From: Bog-473 sp963744225
Lineage (GTDB): Bacteria > Actinomycetota > Acidimicrobiia > Acidimicrobiales > RAAP-2
Reading direction: 5' to 3'
Assembly (NCBI GenBank): GCA_963744225.1
Contig: CAVUSV010000004.1
Coordinates: forward strand, 62,001 to 126,000
Length of the DNA: 64,000 nt
Numbering within the stretch: the first letter of the stretch is position 1; each line of letters opens with the position of its first letter. Both the position numbers and the translations under genes were made by a program. The notes beneath the pieces were generated by a model. The model saw only the letters and a program-made list of their open reading frames with translations, was not told the origin of the DNA and ran no database searches. This document shows, in pieces, positions 1-8,372 of this stretch.

Positions 1-509
1 ATGCCAGGAGTATGGACCGCCTCCTGCCAGCGCACGATGGGCTCGGGTGTCGCGCCCGGCGGAGAGGTGGTGAGGTAGCGCCGACGTTCCTGAGCCGTAC
101 CCGCATCGCGTCGGGCCATGATCTCCTCGAGGGGGCACCGCACGCCTACGAGATAGGCGGGCACACCCTCCAACTGCGCTGCCACACGGCCGAGGATGCC
201 GAGGGGCCGCGAGTAGACGTCGTGCAGGCCGACATCGACGACCAGGTTGAGACCAAGACGACTGAGGGCCGCCACCGACACGAACAGGCCCTCGTACAGG
301 AGCACCACGTCATCCTCAAGGTCGGGCCGCTCGCCACCGGGCCGCAGCCCGATACCTGGGCGGCTGCGGGCGGGGATGATGCCCGAGAGGGCGTCGACTC
401 CCACGTTGAGCCACAGCCCGTCGAACGTGTCCTGGATCACCCCCCCAATGCTGGACTTGCCCGAACGCGGCACGCCGTTCAAGACGATCACGGATCCCGC
501 TTGGGTCAC
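1..509 (-). CDS. Chloramphenicol phosphotransferase-like P-loop kinase (C-terminus cut by window edge)
   Basis: From GTG at 509 the minus strand stays open for 169 codons to the window edge. A Walker A loop, GVPRSGKSS, sits at residues 12-20, right after a short hydrophobic strand, as in the CPT / AAA small-molecule kinase family (PF07931-like), whose members are about 180 residues; only a few C-terminal residues are therefore missing. A second strand motif, VDVGLHD, follows near residue 90. Known members phosphorylate hydroxyls such as that of chloramphenicol; the substrate here cannot be read from sequence. An in-frame GTG at 569 is an alternative start, but it would add 20 residues ahead of the P-loop. 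The gene is divergent from the methyltransferase at 579. Confidence 0.72.
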   Translation of the reverse strand, partial: MTQAGSVIVLNGVPRSGKSSIGGVIQDTFDGLWLNVGVDALSGIIPARSRPGIGLRPGGERPDLEDDVVLLYEGLFVSVAALSRLGLNLVVDVGLHDVYSRPLGILGRVAAQLEGVPAYLVGVRCPLEEIMARRDAGTAQERRRYLTTSPPGATPEPIVRWQEAVHTPG

Positions 510-578
510 CGGATCACCACTCGGGCGCTCACTCTCGAACGGTAACCCGACCGGGCACTGCCCTGACACGATGGGTCC

Positions 579-1328
579 GTGCCACAGAACTACTTCGTAG
601 GGACGATCGCAACGGGCTACGAGACCAAATGGGCCCACCTGTTCGAGCCCTCGGTCGTCGAGCCGGCGGTGCGCTTCCTGGCCGAGCAGGCGGGGGTGGG
701 CGCCGCGCTCGAACTCGGCATCGGAACCGGTCGGCTGGCGCTGCCTCTCAGCCGGCGCGGTGTGGCGGTGCACGGCATCGAACTCTCAGAGGAAATGGTG
801 GCGCAGCTGCGGGCCAAACCAGGCTCGGAGTCGATTGGCGTGACTATCGGCGACTTCGCGACCACTCGGGTCGAGGACGCTCTGGGGACGTTCGCTCTCG
901 CCTACCTCGTGCGCAATACGATCATGAATCTCACCACGCAGGAGGAACAGGTCGCATGCTTCTGCAATGTGGCTGCGCACCTGGCGCCCGGCGGGCGATT
1001 CGTCATTGAGGTCCTCGTACCGGAACTCCAACGCCTGCCACCCGGCGTGACCCTGAGGGCGTTCACGCTCGAGCCGGCGCACCTCGGCTTCGACGAGTAC
1101 GACGTCGCCGCCCAGTCCGTGGTGTCACATCACTACTTCCTCAGCGAGGACGGGGTTGAGACCTTCGCGGCTCCGTTCCGCTACGTCTGGCCCGCCGAAC
1201 TCGATCTGATGGCGCGCCTGGCCGGGATGGCGCGGCGCGAGCGCTGGAGCGATTGGGATCGGGGTATCTTCACGAGTGAGAGCCCGAGCCACGTGTCGGT
1301 GTGGGAGAAGCCGCTGGGCGCGAGCTAG
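579..1328 (+). CDS. Class I SAM-dependent methyltransferase
   Basis: The 249-residue protein has the Rossmann motif I LELGIGTGRLALPL at about residues 44-57, followed by an acidic strand end (GIELSEEM) that would hold the SAM ribose. This is the class I methyltransferase layout, of the type 25 / UbiE-like kind; the methyl acceptor is unknown. GTG is the start. A CACGAT box lies at 567-572, six bases before it, which suggests a leaderless transcript. The gene is divergent from the CPT-like kinase; the two may share regulation, but nothing else links their functions. Confidence 0.8.
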   Translation: MPQNYFVGTIATGYETKWAHLFEPSVVEPAVRFLAEQAGVGAALELGIGTGRLALPLSRRGVAVHGIELSEEMVAQLRAKPGSESIGVTIGDFATTRVEDALGTFALAYLVRNTIMNLTTQEEQVACFCNVAAHLAPGGRFVIEVLVPELQRLPPGVTLRAFTLEPAHLGFDEYDVAAQSVVSHHYFLSEDGVETFAAPFRYVWPAELDLMARLAGMARRERWSDWDRGIFTSESPSHVSVWEKPLGAS

Positions 1329-1364
1329 GTACGCACATTCCGCCAACGCCGCGCAGCGAGCGCA

Positions 1365-1796
1365 CTAGTACACCGAAAAGGGCGGGGTCGATGAGCCGGT
1401 CCGGACGTACTCGTCGAGCGCGGAGAGGATGCGGCCCCACGTGAACGTGCACGCGGCCAGCTCGCCGTCGGCCGACAGCCACCCGCGGTGCTCGAAGCGG
1501 ACGTTCGTGCCCTCGCTGACCGGCGTGAGCGTCCAGACGATGGTCGTCGGCTGCCACTCGGGTGGACCTCCGACACATGTCCAGGTCAGAGAGCGGGGCC
1601 GATCAATGCTCGTGACCTCGAAGCGGAACTGTGTCTCAGCGTTCGGCCCGAACGAGAAGACAGCGACCGAGCCCACCTCGGGCTGGTACTCAGTCTGGTC
1701 GGTCCAGAAGGCCCGGTTTCCCTCCGCGCTGTTGACGGCGTCGAAGACGATCTCGGGCGGCGCCTCGATCACAAGCGCGTGGCAGATGTCGGGCAT
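1365..1796 (-). CDS. SRPBCC / AHSA1-like START-fold protein
   Basis: The 143-residue protein starts with the helix-grip pattern IEAPPEIVFDAVNSAEGN and ends with a long helix. Internal strands carry an FEVTSIDRPRSLTWT segment and a FEHRGWLS segment typical of the AHSA1/polyketide-cyclase superfamily, which binds hydrophobic ligands. No catalytic residue can be assigned. A TATGGT box at 1803-1808, six bases upstream of the ATG, indicates its own leaderless promoter although it lies just 25 bases downstream of the PaaX-family gene on the same strand. Confidence 0.75.
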   Translation of the reverse strand: MPDICHALVIEAPPEIVFDAVNSAEGNRAFWTDQTEYQPEVGSVAVFSFGPNAETQFRFEVTSIDRPRSLTWTCVGGPPEWQPTTIVWTLTPVSEGTNVRFEHRGWLSADGELAACTFTWGRILSALDEYVRTGSSTPPFSVY

Positions 1797-1821
1797 GGAG
1801 TCACCATAGCGACGTCTCAGC

Positions 1822-2595
1822 TCAGCCGGCCCGGCTCCAGTCCCGCAGCGTGGCGCGGTAGCGCGCGTCCCACTCGTCGTACAGCGCGCGCAGGCTCCCA
1901 GCGGGCCAGCCGCCAGGTAGGAGCTCGGTCGGCAGGAGCGGGTCCGCCTGCAGATGACGCAACACGGCAGCGGAGAGCTCGAATCCCGGCGCCAGCGCCT
2001 CTGGACCGTCGGGCGAGAGCGCGTCGAGACGAGCCCGGAGCTCGCTCGCCCGGGCGGACCATGTCGGGAGGTCCCACAGCTGGCCGGCCAGCCGCCGCGG
2101 ATCCGCCGGCCGGGCGGTCATCAGCTCCAGGTCCGCCTCGAGGGAGCCGGGTAGGTCCATGGCGACATTCCCCGGGCGCACCCAGACCCCCTCTCGGAGT
2201 TCCCCCAACCGGGAGTAGGCCAGTGCGCGCCGGCGGGCTCCGCGCACCTCGGCCGTGCTGCCAGCCGTCGTCACCACGGCCAACCACCACCAGCCCTCGT
2301 ACGGCGCGGTGGTGCCCGAACGGCTGACGGACTGCCGCGACTGCCGCGCCGCCAGGTGGCCGGCCAGGCGGTACCGCCCGGAACCATCGGTGGTGGCCTC
2401 TCCCGCAGCAACCATTCTGCTCAAAGCCACTCGAGCCCCGTTCTCGCTGATACCGAACAGCCCGGTCAGGCGCACCAATTGCGCGACGGGCAGCTCCGGC
2501 GGGTCCATGCCCAACAGCGCGCTGGCCAGCACGGAGCGGGCGGTGAGCGGGGCGCCCTCGTCGGAGAACGCGTGGGTATTACGCAGTTGCGTCAC
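1822..2595 (-). CDS. PaaX-family transcriptional regulator
   Basis: A 257-residue protein with an N-terminal winged helix (about residues 14-75, including FGISENGARVALSRMVAAGE) and the PaaX central and C-terminal domains (LGELREGVWVRPGN, then a helical tail with PLLPTELLP and W-rich segments). PaaX of E. coli represses phenylacetate catabolism in response to phenylacetyl-CoA; members in actinobacteria regulate diverse acyl-CoA linked genes. It starts with GTG and is divergent, with only 26 intervening bases, from the desaturase. The desaturase is therefore the most likely target, along with its own gene. Confidence 0.82.
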   Translation of the reverse strand: MTQLRNTHAFSDEGAPLTARSVLASALLGMDPPELPVAQLVRLTGLFGISENGARVALSRMVAAGEATTDGSGRYRLAGHLAARQSRQSVSRSGTTAPYEGWWWLAVVTTAGSTAEVRGARRRALAYSRLGELREGVWVRPGNVAMDLPGSLEADLELMTARPADPRRLAGQLWDLPTWSARASELRARLDALSPDGPEALAPGFELSAAVLRHLQADPLLPTELLPGGWPAGSLRALYDEWDARYRATLRDWSRAG

Positions 2596-2621
2596 TTGAC
2601 CTAATATAGTAATATGCTCCC
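2596..2621. promoter_or_regulatory. Bidirectional back-to-back leaderless promoters between PaaX regulator and desaturase
   Basis: The 26-base gap holds two -10 boxes and almost nothing else. TAATAT at 2610-2615 on the plus strand is six bases before the desaturase ATG. TATATT at 2608-2603 on the minus strand is seven bases before the regulator GTG. It is an AT-rich island in GC-rich surroundings. Both -35 regions would fall inside the opposite coding sequence. Seen directly: sequence and spacing; inferred: transcription starts. Confidence 0.6.
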
Positions 2622-3605
2622 ATGACGAGCACCATGGTGCCCGACGCGGCCGATCGGCCCGAGGTCTTGCCCAGCGACCGCCTGCTGGCCAACGGCATGG
2701 CCGTCCCCCAGCTGCGCACAGATTTGCGCCGCATCGCCAACGCCCGCAACGCGCTCTCGGTCGCCGCCGTCTGGTTCTGGGTGGCGCTCATCATTGGGGG
2801 CGCCGTCTTTATCGGGCGGTGGTGGGGCTACGTGATCGCCTTCGTGCTGATGGGCCCGATGTACGCGCGCTTCGCCATCCTCATGCATGAAGCGGCGCAC
2901 AAGCTCCTCTTCACGAACAAGCGGTGGAACGACTGGATCGGCAAGTGGGTGGTGGCCTACCCCGTGTTCACGCCGGTGCAGCTCTATCGCCGGGTGCACT
3001 TCGCCCATCACAAGGACGAATTCGGTCCGGACGAGCCCGACATCGCCTTCTACGCCCCCTACCCCTGTACGCGCAGGGCCCTCCGCAGGCGACTCTTCCG
3101 CGATGCTGTCGGGATCAGCGGGTGGAAGAACTTCGTACCGCTCGTAAAGAACACACGAACGAAGCCATTCCGCCCCATCGGCCTCTCGATCTTTGGGGTC
3201 CAGGCCGTGCTGTGGGCGGTCATGTGGGTCGCCACCGGCCGTTGGTGGATCTACCCGCTGCTGTGGTGGCTGCCCTGGATGACGGTGTGGCGGGTCATCA
3301 ACCGCCTTCGGTCCATCGCCGAGCACGGGGGCATGGAGCGCAGCTCGGACCGCCGGGCCACGACGCACAACGTGCGCCAGTCGCTCCTCGCGCGCTTCTG
3401 GATCGTCCCGTACAACACGGGCTGGCATCTGGCTCACCACGTCGATATGGGCGTGCCCTGGCGCAACCTACCCGCCTACCACGCAGAGCTCGTCAGGGCG
3501 GGCTATGTCTCCGACGCCATCACGTACAAGAGCTACTGGGCCCTGTGGGGGGCGCTCTCAAGCGCCTCGGGCCCTGAAGAGGCACACGCCACCGTCGAAC
3601 GGTGA
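2622..3605 (+). CDS. Membrane fatty acid desaturase
   Basis: A 327-residue protein with two hydrophobic hairpins and the three histidine boxes of di-iron membrane desaturases: HEAAHK near residue 89, HFAHHK near 126 and HLAHH near 268. This family inserts double bonds in acyl chains or hydroxylates lipid head groups or carotenoids using O2. The start ATG at 2622 is the leaderless position after TAATAT; a second ATG lies four codons downstream. Divergent placement beside a PaaX-type regulator suggests control by an acyl-CoA signal. Confidence 0.88.
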   Translation: MTSTMVPDAADRPEVLPSDRLLANGMAVPQLRTDLRRIANARNALSVAAVWFWVALIIGGAVFIGRWWGYVIAFVLMGPMYARFAILMHEAAHKLLFTNKRWNDWIGKWVVAYPVFTPVQLYRRVHFAHHKDEFGPDEPDIAFYAPYPCTRRALRRRLFRDAVGISGWKNFVPLVKNTRTKPFRPIGLSIFGVQAVLWAVMWVATGRWWIYPLLWWLPWMTVWRVINRLRSIAEHGGMERSSDRRATTHNVRQSLLARFWIVPYNTGWHLAHHVDMGVPWRNLPAYHAELVRAGYVSDAITYKSYWALWGALSSASGPEEAHATVER

Positions 3606-3641
3606 GACCGGACCGACCCACGGCTCGATAGGGTGCGCGAG

Positions 3642-4421
3642 ATGAGCGACGCCCCGCTCCCCGTCGTGTTCTTGGGTCACGGAAGTCCGATGAACGCCAT
3701 CGAGCGCAACCGGTACACCGAGGCCTGGGCCGGGCTCGGCGCCGCAATCCCCCGGCCGCGCGCCATCCTGTCGATCTCGGCCCACTGGTACACCAACGTC
3801 ACCGCCGTGACCGCCATGACCACACCGCGCACCATCCACGACTTCTTCGGCTTCCCCGACCGGCTCTTTGCGTTCGAGTACCCGTGCCCGGGCTCACCAG
3901 AAGTCGCCGACGAGGTCGTCGACGTCGCCGGATCGCGCTGGGTTGGTCTCGACCACGACGCCTGGGGCATCGATCACGGCACCTGGTCGGTCTTGACCCA
4001 CGTGTACCCCGACGCGGACGTCCCCGTAGTGCAGCTGGCGATCAACGCGCTCCAACCGCTCCACTATCACCTCGACCTCGGGACCCGGCTCGCGCCGCTC
4101 CGCACCCAGGGGGTGTTGATCGTGGCCAGCGGGAACGTCGTCCACAACCTGGGTCGTCTCGACTGGGCCAACGCGGACGCGGGCTTCGACTGGGCGCTGC
4201 GCTTCGACGAGGCCGCCCGCGAGCTTGTCCTCCGCTCCCCGGCCAACGTGCCGAAGCTGTCCGAGCATCCGGACTATGCCCTCGCCGTCCCCACGCCCGA
4301 CCACTTCATTCCGCTCGTCTACTTCGCCGGTCTCGCCGCGGCCGGCGGCGCCCAGCCTCCCGAGGTGCTCGTCGACGGTTACGCCTTCGGGTCCCTGTCG
4401 ATGATCTGCTTCACGGCCTAG
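3642..4421 (+). CDS. DODA-type (LigB superfamily) extradiol ring-cleavage dioxygenase
   Basis: A 259-residue protein with GHGSPMNAI at the N-terminus, an SAHWYTN strand near residue 47 and a GIDHGTWSVL motif near 110. These histidines form the Fe/Zn site of YgiD/4,5-DOPA extradiol dioxygenases. Such enzymes cleave catechol rings or DOPA. I chose ATG 3642, not GTG 3633, because TAGGGT at 3629-3634 lies seven bases before it. Its 3' end overlaps the convergent DUF2461 gene by 11 bases. Confidence 0.87.
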   Translation: MSDAPLPVVFLGHGSPMNAIERNRYTEAWAGLGAAIPRPRAILSISAHWYTNVTAVTAMTTPRTIHDFFGFPDRLFAFEYPCPGSPEVADEVVDVAGSRWVGLDHDAWGIDHGTWSVLTHVYPDADVPVVQLAINALQPLHYHLDLGTRLAPLRTQGVLIVASGNVVHNLGRLDWANADAGFDWALRFDEAARELVLRSPANVPKLSEHPDYALAVPTPDHFIPLVYFAGLAAAGGAQPPEVLVDGYAFGSLSMICFTA

Positions 4422-5058
4422 CGGCGGGCTCCGCGCTCGGACCGACGTGCGCGTCGAGCCAGGACAGGAGCGGGGCCGTGGCGTGGAAGAGGTCAACGAC
4501 ACGCTTCTTCGCTGCCGCCGACTGAAGCCACGCCGCCGCCGGCCATGCCTTCATGGCGACCAGTCCCTTCTGACGCAAGAGCTCAATCTGCGGATGATCC
4601 TTCGGGTACCCCTTGGGTGCCGTTTTGAGCGTCTCCATGGCAGTGACCTCAATCCGTGCCGCCCGGAGCGCGTCGACAACTGTCCTGAGATTGCGGCCCG
4701 TTCGGTCCGACGCCACGGCATCGCGATAACGCTGGAGCTGGTCGGGCGCCATGTGATAGGTGCCCGCACCCGCCATGAGGCCGTTCGCCGAGAGTTGCAC
4801 GTAGCCGTCACCAATCCTGGCGGCGATGGCCGTCTTGTACGGCGCCTTGTCCCGGCTGAAGCGCGTGTCGCGGTAGGGCCGGAAGAGGCGGGCGTCGCCG
4901 AACTCGCCGGCGAGTTCGGCCAGGAGAGCCTCCATCGGCGCTTTCACGTCCCGCTCGTACACATCCCTGTGTTCGAGCCAGTAGGCCTTCGAGTTGTCCG
5001 CCTCGAGCCCTTCGTAGAATTGGAGGGCGCTGTCCGTCCAGCCCTTGAACCCCGTCAT
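4411..5058 (-). CDS. DUF2461 domain-containing protein
   Basis: The protein begins GFKGWTDSALQFYEGLEADNSKAYWLEH and contains FRPYRDTRFSRDKAPYKT near residue 60; both are hallmarks of the DUF2461 / TIGR02453 family. The length of about 215 residues is normal. No biochemical role is established for the family. ATG 5058 is preferred because a CATGAT box ends six bases upstream; GTG 5061 is one codon further out. The gene is convergent with the LigB dioxygenase. Confidence 0.82.
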   Translation of the reverse strand: MTGFKGWTDSALQFYEGLEADNSKAYWLEHRDVYERDVKAPMEALLAELAGEFGDARLFRPYRDTRFSRDKAPYKTAIAARIGDGYVQLSANGLMAGAGTYHMAPDQLQRYRDAVASDRTGRNLRTVVDALRAARIEVTAMETLKTAPKGYPKDHPQIELLRQKGLVAMKAWPAAAWLQSAAAKKRVVDLFHATAPLLSWLDAHVGPSAEPAARP

Positions 5059-5065
5059 CACCCCA

Positions 5066-5224
5066 TCATGCCGCCGTTCGCTGGGCCCTGGACCTAGGGC
5101 TGTGTAGCGATGTGATCCGGGCGCACGATGACGCGGACACGCACCTCGTCCGGTCTCCGGTTGGGGTACGAGTCCACGCCCACACGATGAGCCCGCTGGC
5201 CTCGGAGGACATTACGTCGGCCAT
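5066..5224 (-). CDS. Possible small ORF with a strong ribosome-binding site, unknown
   Basis: On the minus strand AGAAGGAGAA lies just before ATG 5224, one of the better Shine-Dalgarno sequences in the window. The 52-codon reading that follows (MADVMSSEASGLIVWAW at its start) becomes Arg/Ser/Thr-rich and does not look like a known protein. It ends eight bases before the DUF2461 gene. It could be a short leader peptide, a real small protein or chance. The alternative frame over the same DNA is also open, so the coding frame is not certain. Confidence 0.3.
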   Translation of the reverse strand: MADVMSSEASGLIVWAWTRTPTGDRTRCVSASSCARITSLHSPRSRAQRTAA

Positions 5225-5355
5225 GGGCGTTCTCCTTCTTTTGCACCGTGTCGCCATGAGGTCTGGGTGGCGGTTCTCCGCCGGTGCCCCACGATGCCCG
5301 GCCCGAGAGACCACACCGGGGTTTTCTTCGTTCGCCGGCGGGGCACAGTCGAACG
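5225..5355. other. Non-coding stretch between small ORF and ArsB-like gene
   Basis: No gene or clear terminator is visible. It carries the Shine-Dalgarno of the minus-strand small ORF at its left end and must hold the plus-strand promoter of the transporter, but I see no convincing -10 box next to GTG 5356. Confidence 0.4.
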
Positions 5356-6525
5356 GTGCCGGGTGTCGACAAGCGGGTCCGTCCGCTGGCCACCCGTTCA
5401 CTCCCATGGATCTTGGCCCTGGTCGGAGGCACCGCGCTCCTTGCGGCCGCGCTCGCCGCGCCGGCGGATGCCCGGGCGGCGGCAGCCCAGGACTGGCCGG
5501 CCTTCGTCCTGGTGGCGGGGCTGCTCCTGACCGGTCTCGTCGCCGATGAGGACGGACTCTTCGCAGCGGGCGGCCAAGCGCTGGCCCGCATCTCTCCCAA
5601 CGGATTTGTCCTCTACGTAGGCGCCGCCCTCCTGGTCATGGCGGTCACCACGCTGCTGAACCTGGACACGTCAGTCACATTCCTGACCCCGGTTCTCGTC
5701 TACGCCGCCCGCGGGCGCGGGGTGGGGGAGGCTGCGCTGCTCTACGTTTGCCTGGTTCTCTCCAACGCAGGCTCGCTGTTGCTTCCGGGTTCGAACCTGA
5801 CGAACCTCATCGTGCTCGGCCACCTCCATATGTCCGGAAGTGCCTATTTCGCGCAAATCGCGCTGCCCGCCCTGTCGGCCGCCGTGCTCACCGCATTGGT
5901 GATCGGCGCCTTCCACTACCGAGAGCTGCGAACCACGATCGCCCCCGCTCCGGACTTCGAACGACCCGTCCTCGGCATCGGCCTCCTCGCCATCGCGGCC
6001 GTGACCGTGCTCGTGGTGACGCTGCACTCACCGGCGCTCCCGGTGGCCGTGGTCGGGGTGCTCGCCGTGGTCATCAGGGGAGCGCGGCGTGGTACGGCGC
6101 GCGACACACCGAGGGCCGCCCTCCGGGTCCTCGGACTTCCCGTCCTCATCGGGCTGTTCGGGGTGGCGGTGGCGCTCGGGACCCTCGGGCGGTCGTGGTC
6201 GGGCCCGGCGACGTTGCTCTCCCACCTCGACGTCTGGGGCACTGCGGCGACAGCCGCTCTCACAAGCGTGCTGGTGAACAATCTCCCTGCGGCGTCTCTC
6301 CTCGCGGCACGGCGGCCCTCACACCCCTTCGCCTTGCTGGTCGGGCTCAACGTCGGGCCCAACTTGTTCGTCACGGGCTCGTTGGCCTGGGTCCTGTGGC
6401 TACGCGCCGCCAAATCCGCCGGTGCGCGTCCGGACATCCGGCGGGCCAGCCTCCTCGGCTTGGCCAGCGCCCCACTGTCGATTGTCGTCGCGGTCGGCCT
6501 GCTCGCTGGCAAGGGGCGCGTTTAA
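5356..6525 (+). CDS. ArsB / SLC13-like ion transporter
   Basis: A 389-residue integral membrane protein with about ten hydrophobic helices. It contains TLLNLDTSVTFLTPVLVYAA and, in the second half, TSVLVNNLPAASLLAARR; these paired re-entrant motifs are typical of ArsB / arsenite-antiporter and SLC13/NhaD carriers. Substrate could be arsenite, an anion or Na+/H+. No arsR or arsC lies nearby, so arsenite export is not supported by context. GTG 5356 (protein begins VPGVDKRV) is the start that places the first helix at the N-terminus. Its stop codon lies in the first copy of a tandem repeat. Confidence 0.72.
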   Translation: MPGVDKRVRPLATRSLPWILALVGGTALLAAALAAPADARAAAAQDWPAFVLVAGLLLTGLVADEDGLFAAGGQALARISPNGFVLYVGAALLVMAVTTLLNLDTSVTFLTPVLVYAARGRGVGEAALLYVCLVLSNAGSLLLPGSNLTNLIVLGHLHMSGSAYFAQIALPALSAAVLTALVIGAFHYRELRTTIAPAPDFERPVLGIGLLAIAAVTVLVVTLHSPALPVAVVGVLAVVIRGARRGTARDTPRAALRVLGLPVLIGLFGVAVALGTLGRSWSGPATLLSHLDVWGTAATAALTSVLVNNLPAASLLAARRPSHPFALLVGLNVGPNLFVTGSLAWVLWLRAAKSAGARPDIRRASLLGLASAPLSIVVAVGLLAGKGRV

Positions 6526-6547
6526 GCCCAGGGGCGCGTTTAAGCCC
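6513..6547. repeat. Tandem 17-base duplication carrying the stop codons of two convergent genes
   Basis: GGGGCGCGTTTAAGCCC occurs at 6513-6529 and again at 6531-6547, separated by one base. The first copy provides the TAA of the transporter. The second, read on the other strand, provides the TAA of the esterase. The repeat is not dyad-symmetric enough to be a terminator. Confidence 0.85.
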
Positions 6548-7502
6548 CGGCCGTGGCGCGTTCGACCCCCAATGCCCGGCGCAGCACCAGTGCCGCCTCG
6601 CGTTGGGCGCGCTGGGACACCGCGGCCGTCGTCACCAGCGCCGAACCGTGGAAGGTGCCGGGAAACTGGTGCAGCTCCACGGACACTCCGGCCTGGAGGA
6701 GTCGGAGCGCGTAGGTGATCCCCTCGTCGCGTAGCGGGTCGTTCTCGGCCGTCGAGATATAGGCCGGCGGAAGTCCGGACAGGTCGTCCGCCCGGGCTGG
6801 TGCGGCATAGGCGGGCACGTCCGGTGCTCCCGACAACTCGCCGAGGTAGGCCTTCCAACTTTGAACAGCCAATGGGCGGTTCCACAGAGGCGAATCGACG
6901 AAGGTCTGCATGGACGGCGTCTCGAGCCGGTCGTCGAGCTCGGGGATGTGCAGCATCTGGAAGCAGACCCCTGGCCCGCCGAGGTCCCGCGCCAGGAGCG
7001 CGGTCGCCGCGGCGAGGCCACCACCGGCGCTCGCCCCAAGGAGCGCCACACGCGCGGGGTCGACGCCCAGTGCACCGGCCTCTCCGTGCAGGAACGCCAA
7101 CGCGGCGTAGCAGTCGTGCACGCCAGCCGGATAGGGGTGCTCGGGGGCGAGGCGGTACTCGACCGAGACGACGACCGCTCCGGCATCAATGGCGGTCAAG
7201 GCCGCGCCCGCGTGCTCGGCCGCGACGCTCCCGATCACGAAACCGCCGCCATGGATCATGACGATCCCCGGCAGCAAGGCACCGGACGAGGCGCCCCGGG
7301 GCCGGTACACCCGCACCGCGACATCGGGGTCGCCGTCCCATCCCGGCACCGTGCGGTCGTCGATCTCCAGGGTCTCGACCCCGGGGATCTCGAAGGTGAT
7401 CTGCACGAGGATGTCCTCGAAGGCTCGGCGCGCCGCCCCCGGGTCGGAGAGGTCGATCACCGGCAGCGCGTCAACCAGGGCCGCCAGTTCCGGGTCGATC
7501 AT
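6540..7502 (-). CDS. Alpha/beta hydrolase, hormone-sensitive-lipase family esterase
   Basis: The 320-residue protein has the HSL oxyanion motif HGGG at residues 84-87 and nucleophile elbow GASAGG with Ser158. An acidic residue follows in ENDPLRDEG and a histidine in GTFHGS near the C-terminus, completing the triad. HSL-type enzymes hydrolyse short acyl esters. ATG 7502 is chosen because GGGGGGAG lies eight bases upstream. The gene is 26 bases downstream of the SDR on the same strand, so the two probably form an operon. Confidence 0.88.
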   Translation of the reverse strand: MIDPELAALVDALPVIDLSDPGAARRAFEDILVQITFEIPGVETLEIDDRTVPGWDGDPDVAVRVYRPRGASSGALLPGIVMIHGGGFVIGSVAAEHAGAALTAIDAGAVVVSVEYRLAPEHPYPAGVHDCYAALAFLHGEAGALGVDPARVALLGASAGGGLAAATALLARDLGGPGVCFQMLHIPELDDRLETPSMQTFVDSPLWNRPLAVQSWKAYLGELSGAPDVPAYAAPARADDLSGLPPAYISTAENDPLRDEGITYALRLLQAGVSVELHQFPGTFHGSALVTTAAVSQRAQREAALVLRRALGVERATAGA

Positions 7503-7528
7503 GTGCGTGCTCCCCCCGATTCCGGGAC

Positions 7529-8305
7529 TTACTTCGGCTGCATGCGGATGCCGGCGTCGATGCGGATCGACTCGGCGTTCATGTAGGCGTTGGAAAGCAG
7601 TTCGACCGCCAGCGTCGCAAACTCGGTCGGGCGACCCAGCCGGTGGGGGAACAGCACGTCCTGGGCCAGCTTGCTCTTGAACGTCTCGGAGCCCTCGCCC
7701 GCCCCGTAAATCGGCGTGTCGATCAGCCCGGGCAGGATGGTGTTGACCCGGATCCCCACCACGGCCAGATCCCGGGCCACCGGCAACGTCATGCCGACCA
7801 CGCCGCCCTTGGACGACGAGTAGGCGGCCTGTCCGATCTGGCCGTCCTCCGCCGCCACCGACGCCGTGTTGACGATGGCACCGCGGGCGCCGTCCTCGTC
7901 CGGCTCGTTCAGGCTCATCTTGGTGGCGGCCAGGCGGATGCAATTGAAGGTGCCGATCAGGTTGATCTCAATCACCCTGCGGTACTGGTCGAGGTCATGC
8001 GCCGAGGCGTAGTCACCGTCCCTGCCGATCGTGCGGGTGGCCCACCCGATGCCGGCGCAGTTGACCAGCGACTTGAGCGGCGCCATCTCCGTGGCGGCCC
8101 CGACGGCGGCGATGACCTGCTCGGAGTTGGTGACGTCGGTCTGCACGAAGAGGCCGCCGATCTCCTTGGCCAGCGGCGCGCCCCTGTCTTCCTGCAGGTC
8201 GGCCACGACCACGTGGACGCCGCGCTCGGCCAGCAGCCGGGAGGTGGCTTCGCCCAGTCCCGACGCCCCTCCCGTGACGATTGCCGACGTGCCGTTCAGA
8301 TCCAT
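7529..8305 (-). CDS. Short-chain dehydrogenase, HSD17B10 / 3-hydroxyacyl-CoA dehydrogenase-like
   Basis: The NAD(P) motif TGGASGLG appears near residue 10, NCAGIG near 85, and the active-site Ser with YSSSK (Tyr-x3-Lys) near 160. The NTASVAAEDGQIGQAAY and C-terminal FATLAVELLSNAYMNAE segments match the type II 3-hydroxyacyl-CoA dehydrogenases of beta-oxidation. ATG 8305 is preferred over GTG 8317, because the GTG lies inside the AAGGAG ribosome-binding site. A TATTCT box at 8353-8348 would give a leader of about 35 bases. Operon with the downstream esterase. Confidence 0.88.
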   Translation of the reverse strand: MDLNGTSAIVTGGASGLGEATSRLLAERGVHVVVADLQEDRGAPLAKEIGGLFVQTDVTNSEQVIAAVGAATEMAPLKSLVNCAGIGWATRTIGRDGDYASAHDLDQYRRVIEINLIGTFNCIRLAATKMSLNEPDEDGARGAIVNTASVAAEDGQIGQAAYSSSKGGVVGMTLPVARDLAVVGIRVNTILPGLIDTPIYGAGEGSETFKSKLAQDVLFPHRLGRPTEFATLAVELLSNAYMNAESIRIDAGIRMQPK

Positions 8306-8372
8306 GTTCTCCGTCACTCCTTGTGGGGTTCCTGCGGTGCCCGGCAGAGAATAGGGGCCGGTGCGGCCGCGG

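Noticed and set aside
5356..6525. Arsenite resistance locus call for the ArsB-like gene.
   Set aside because: No arsR, arsC or arsA lies next to it; the family also includes other ion carriers.
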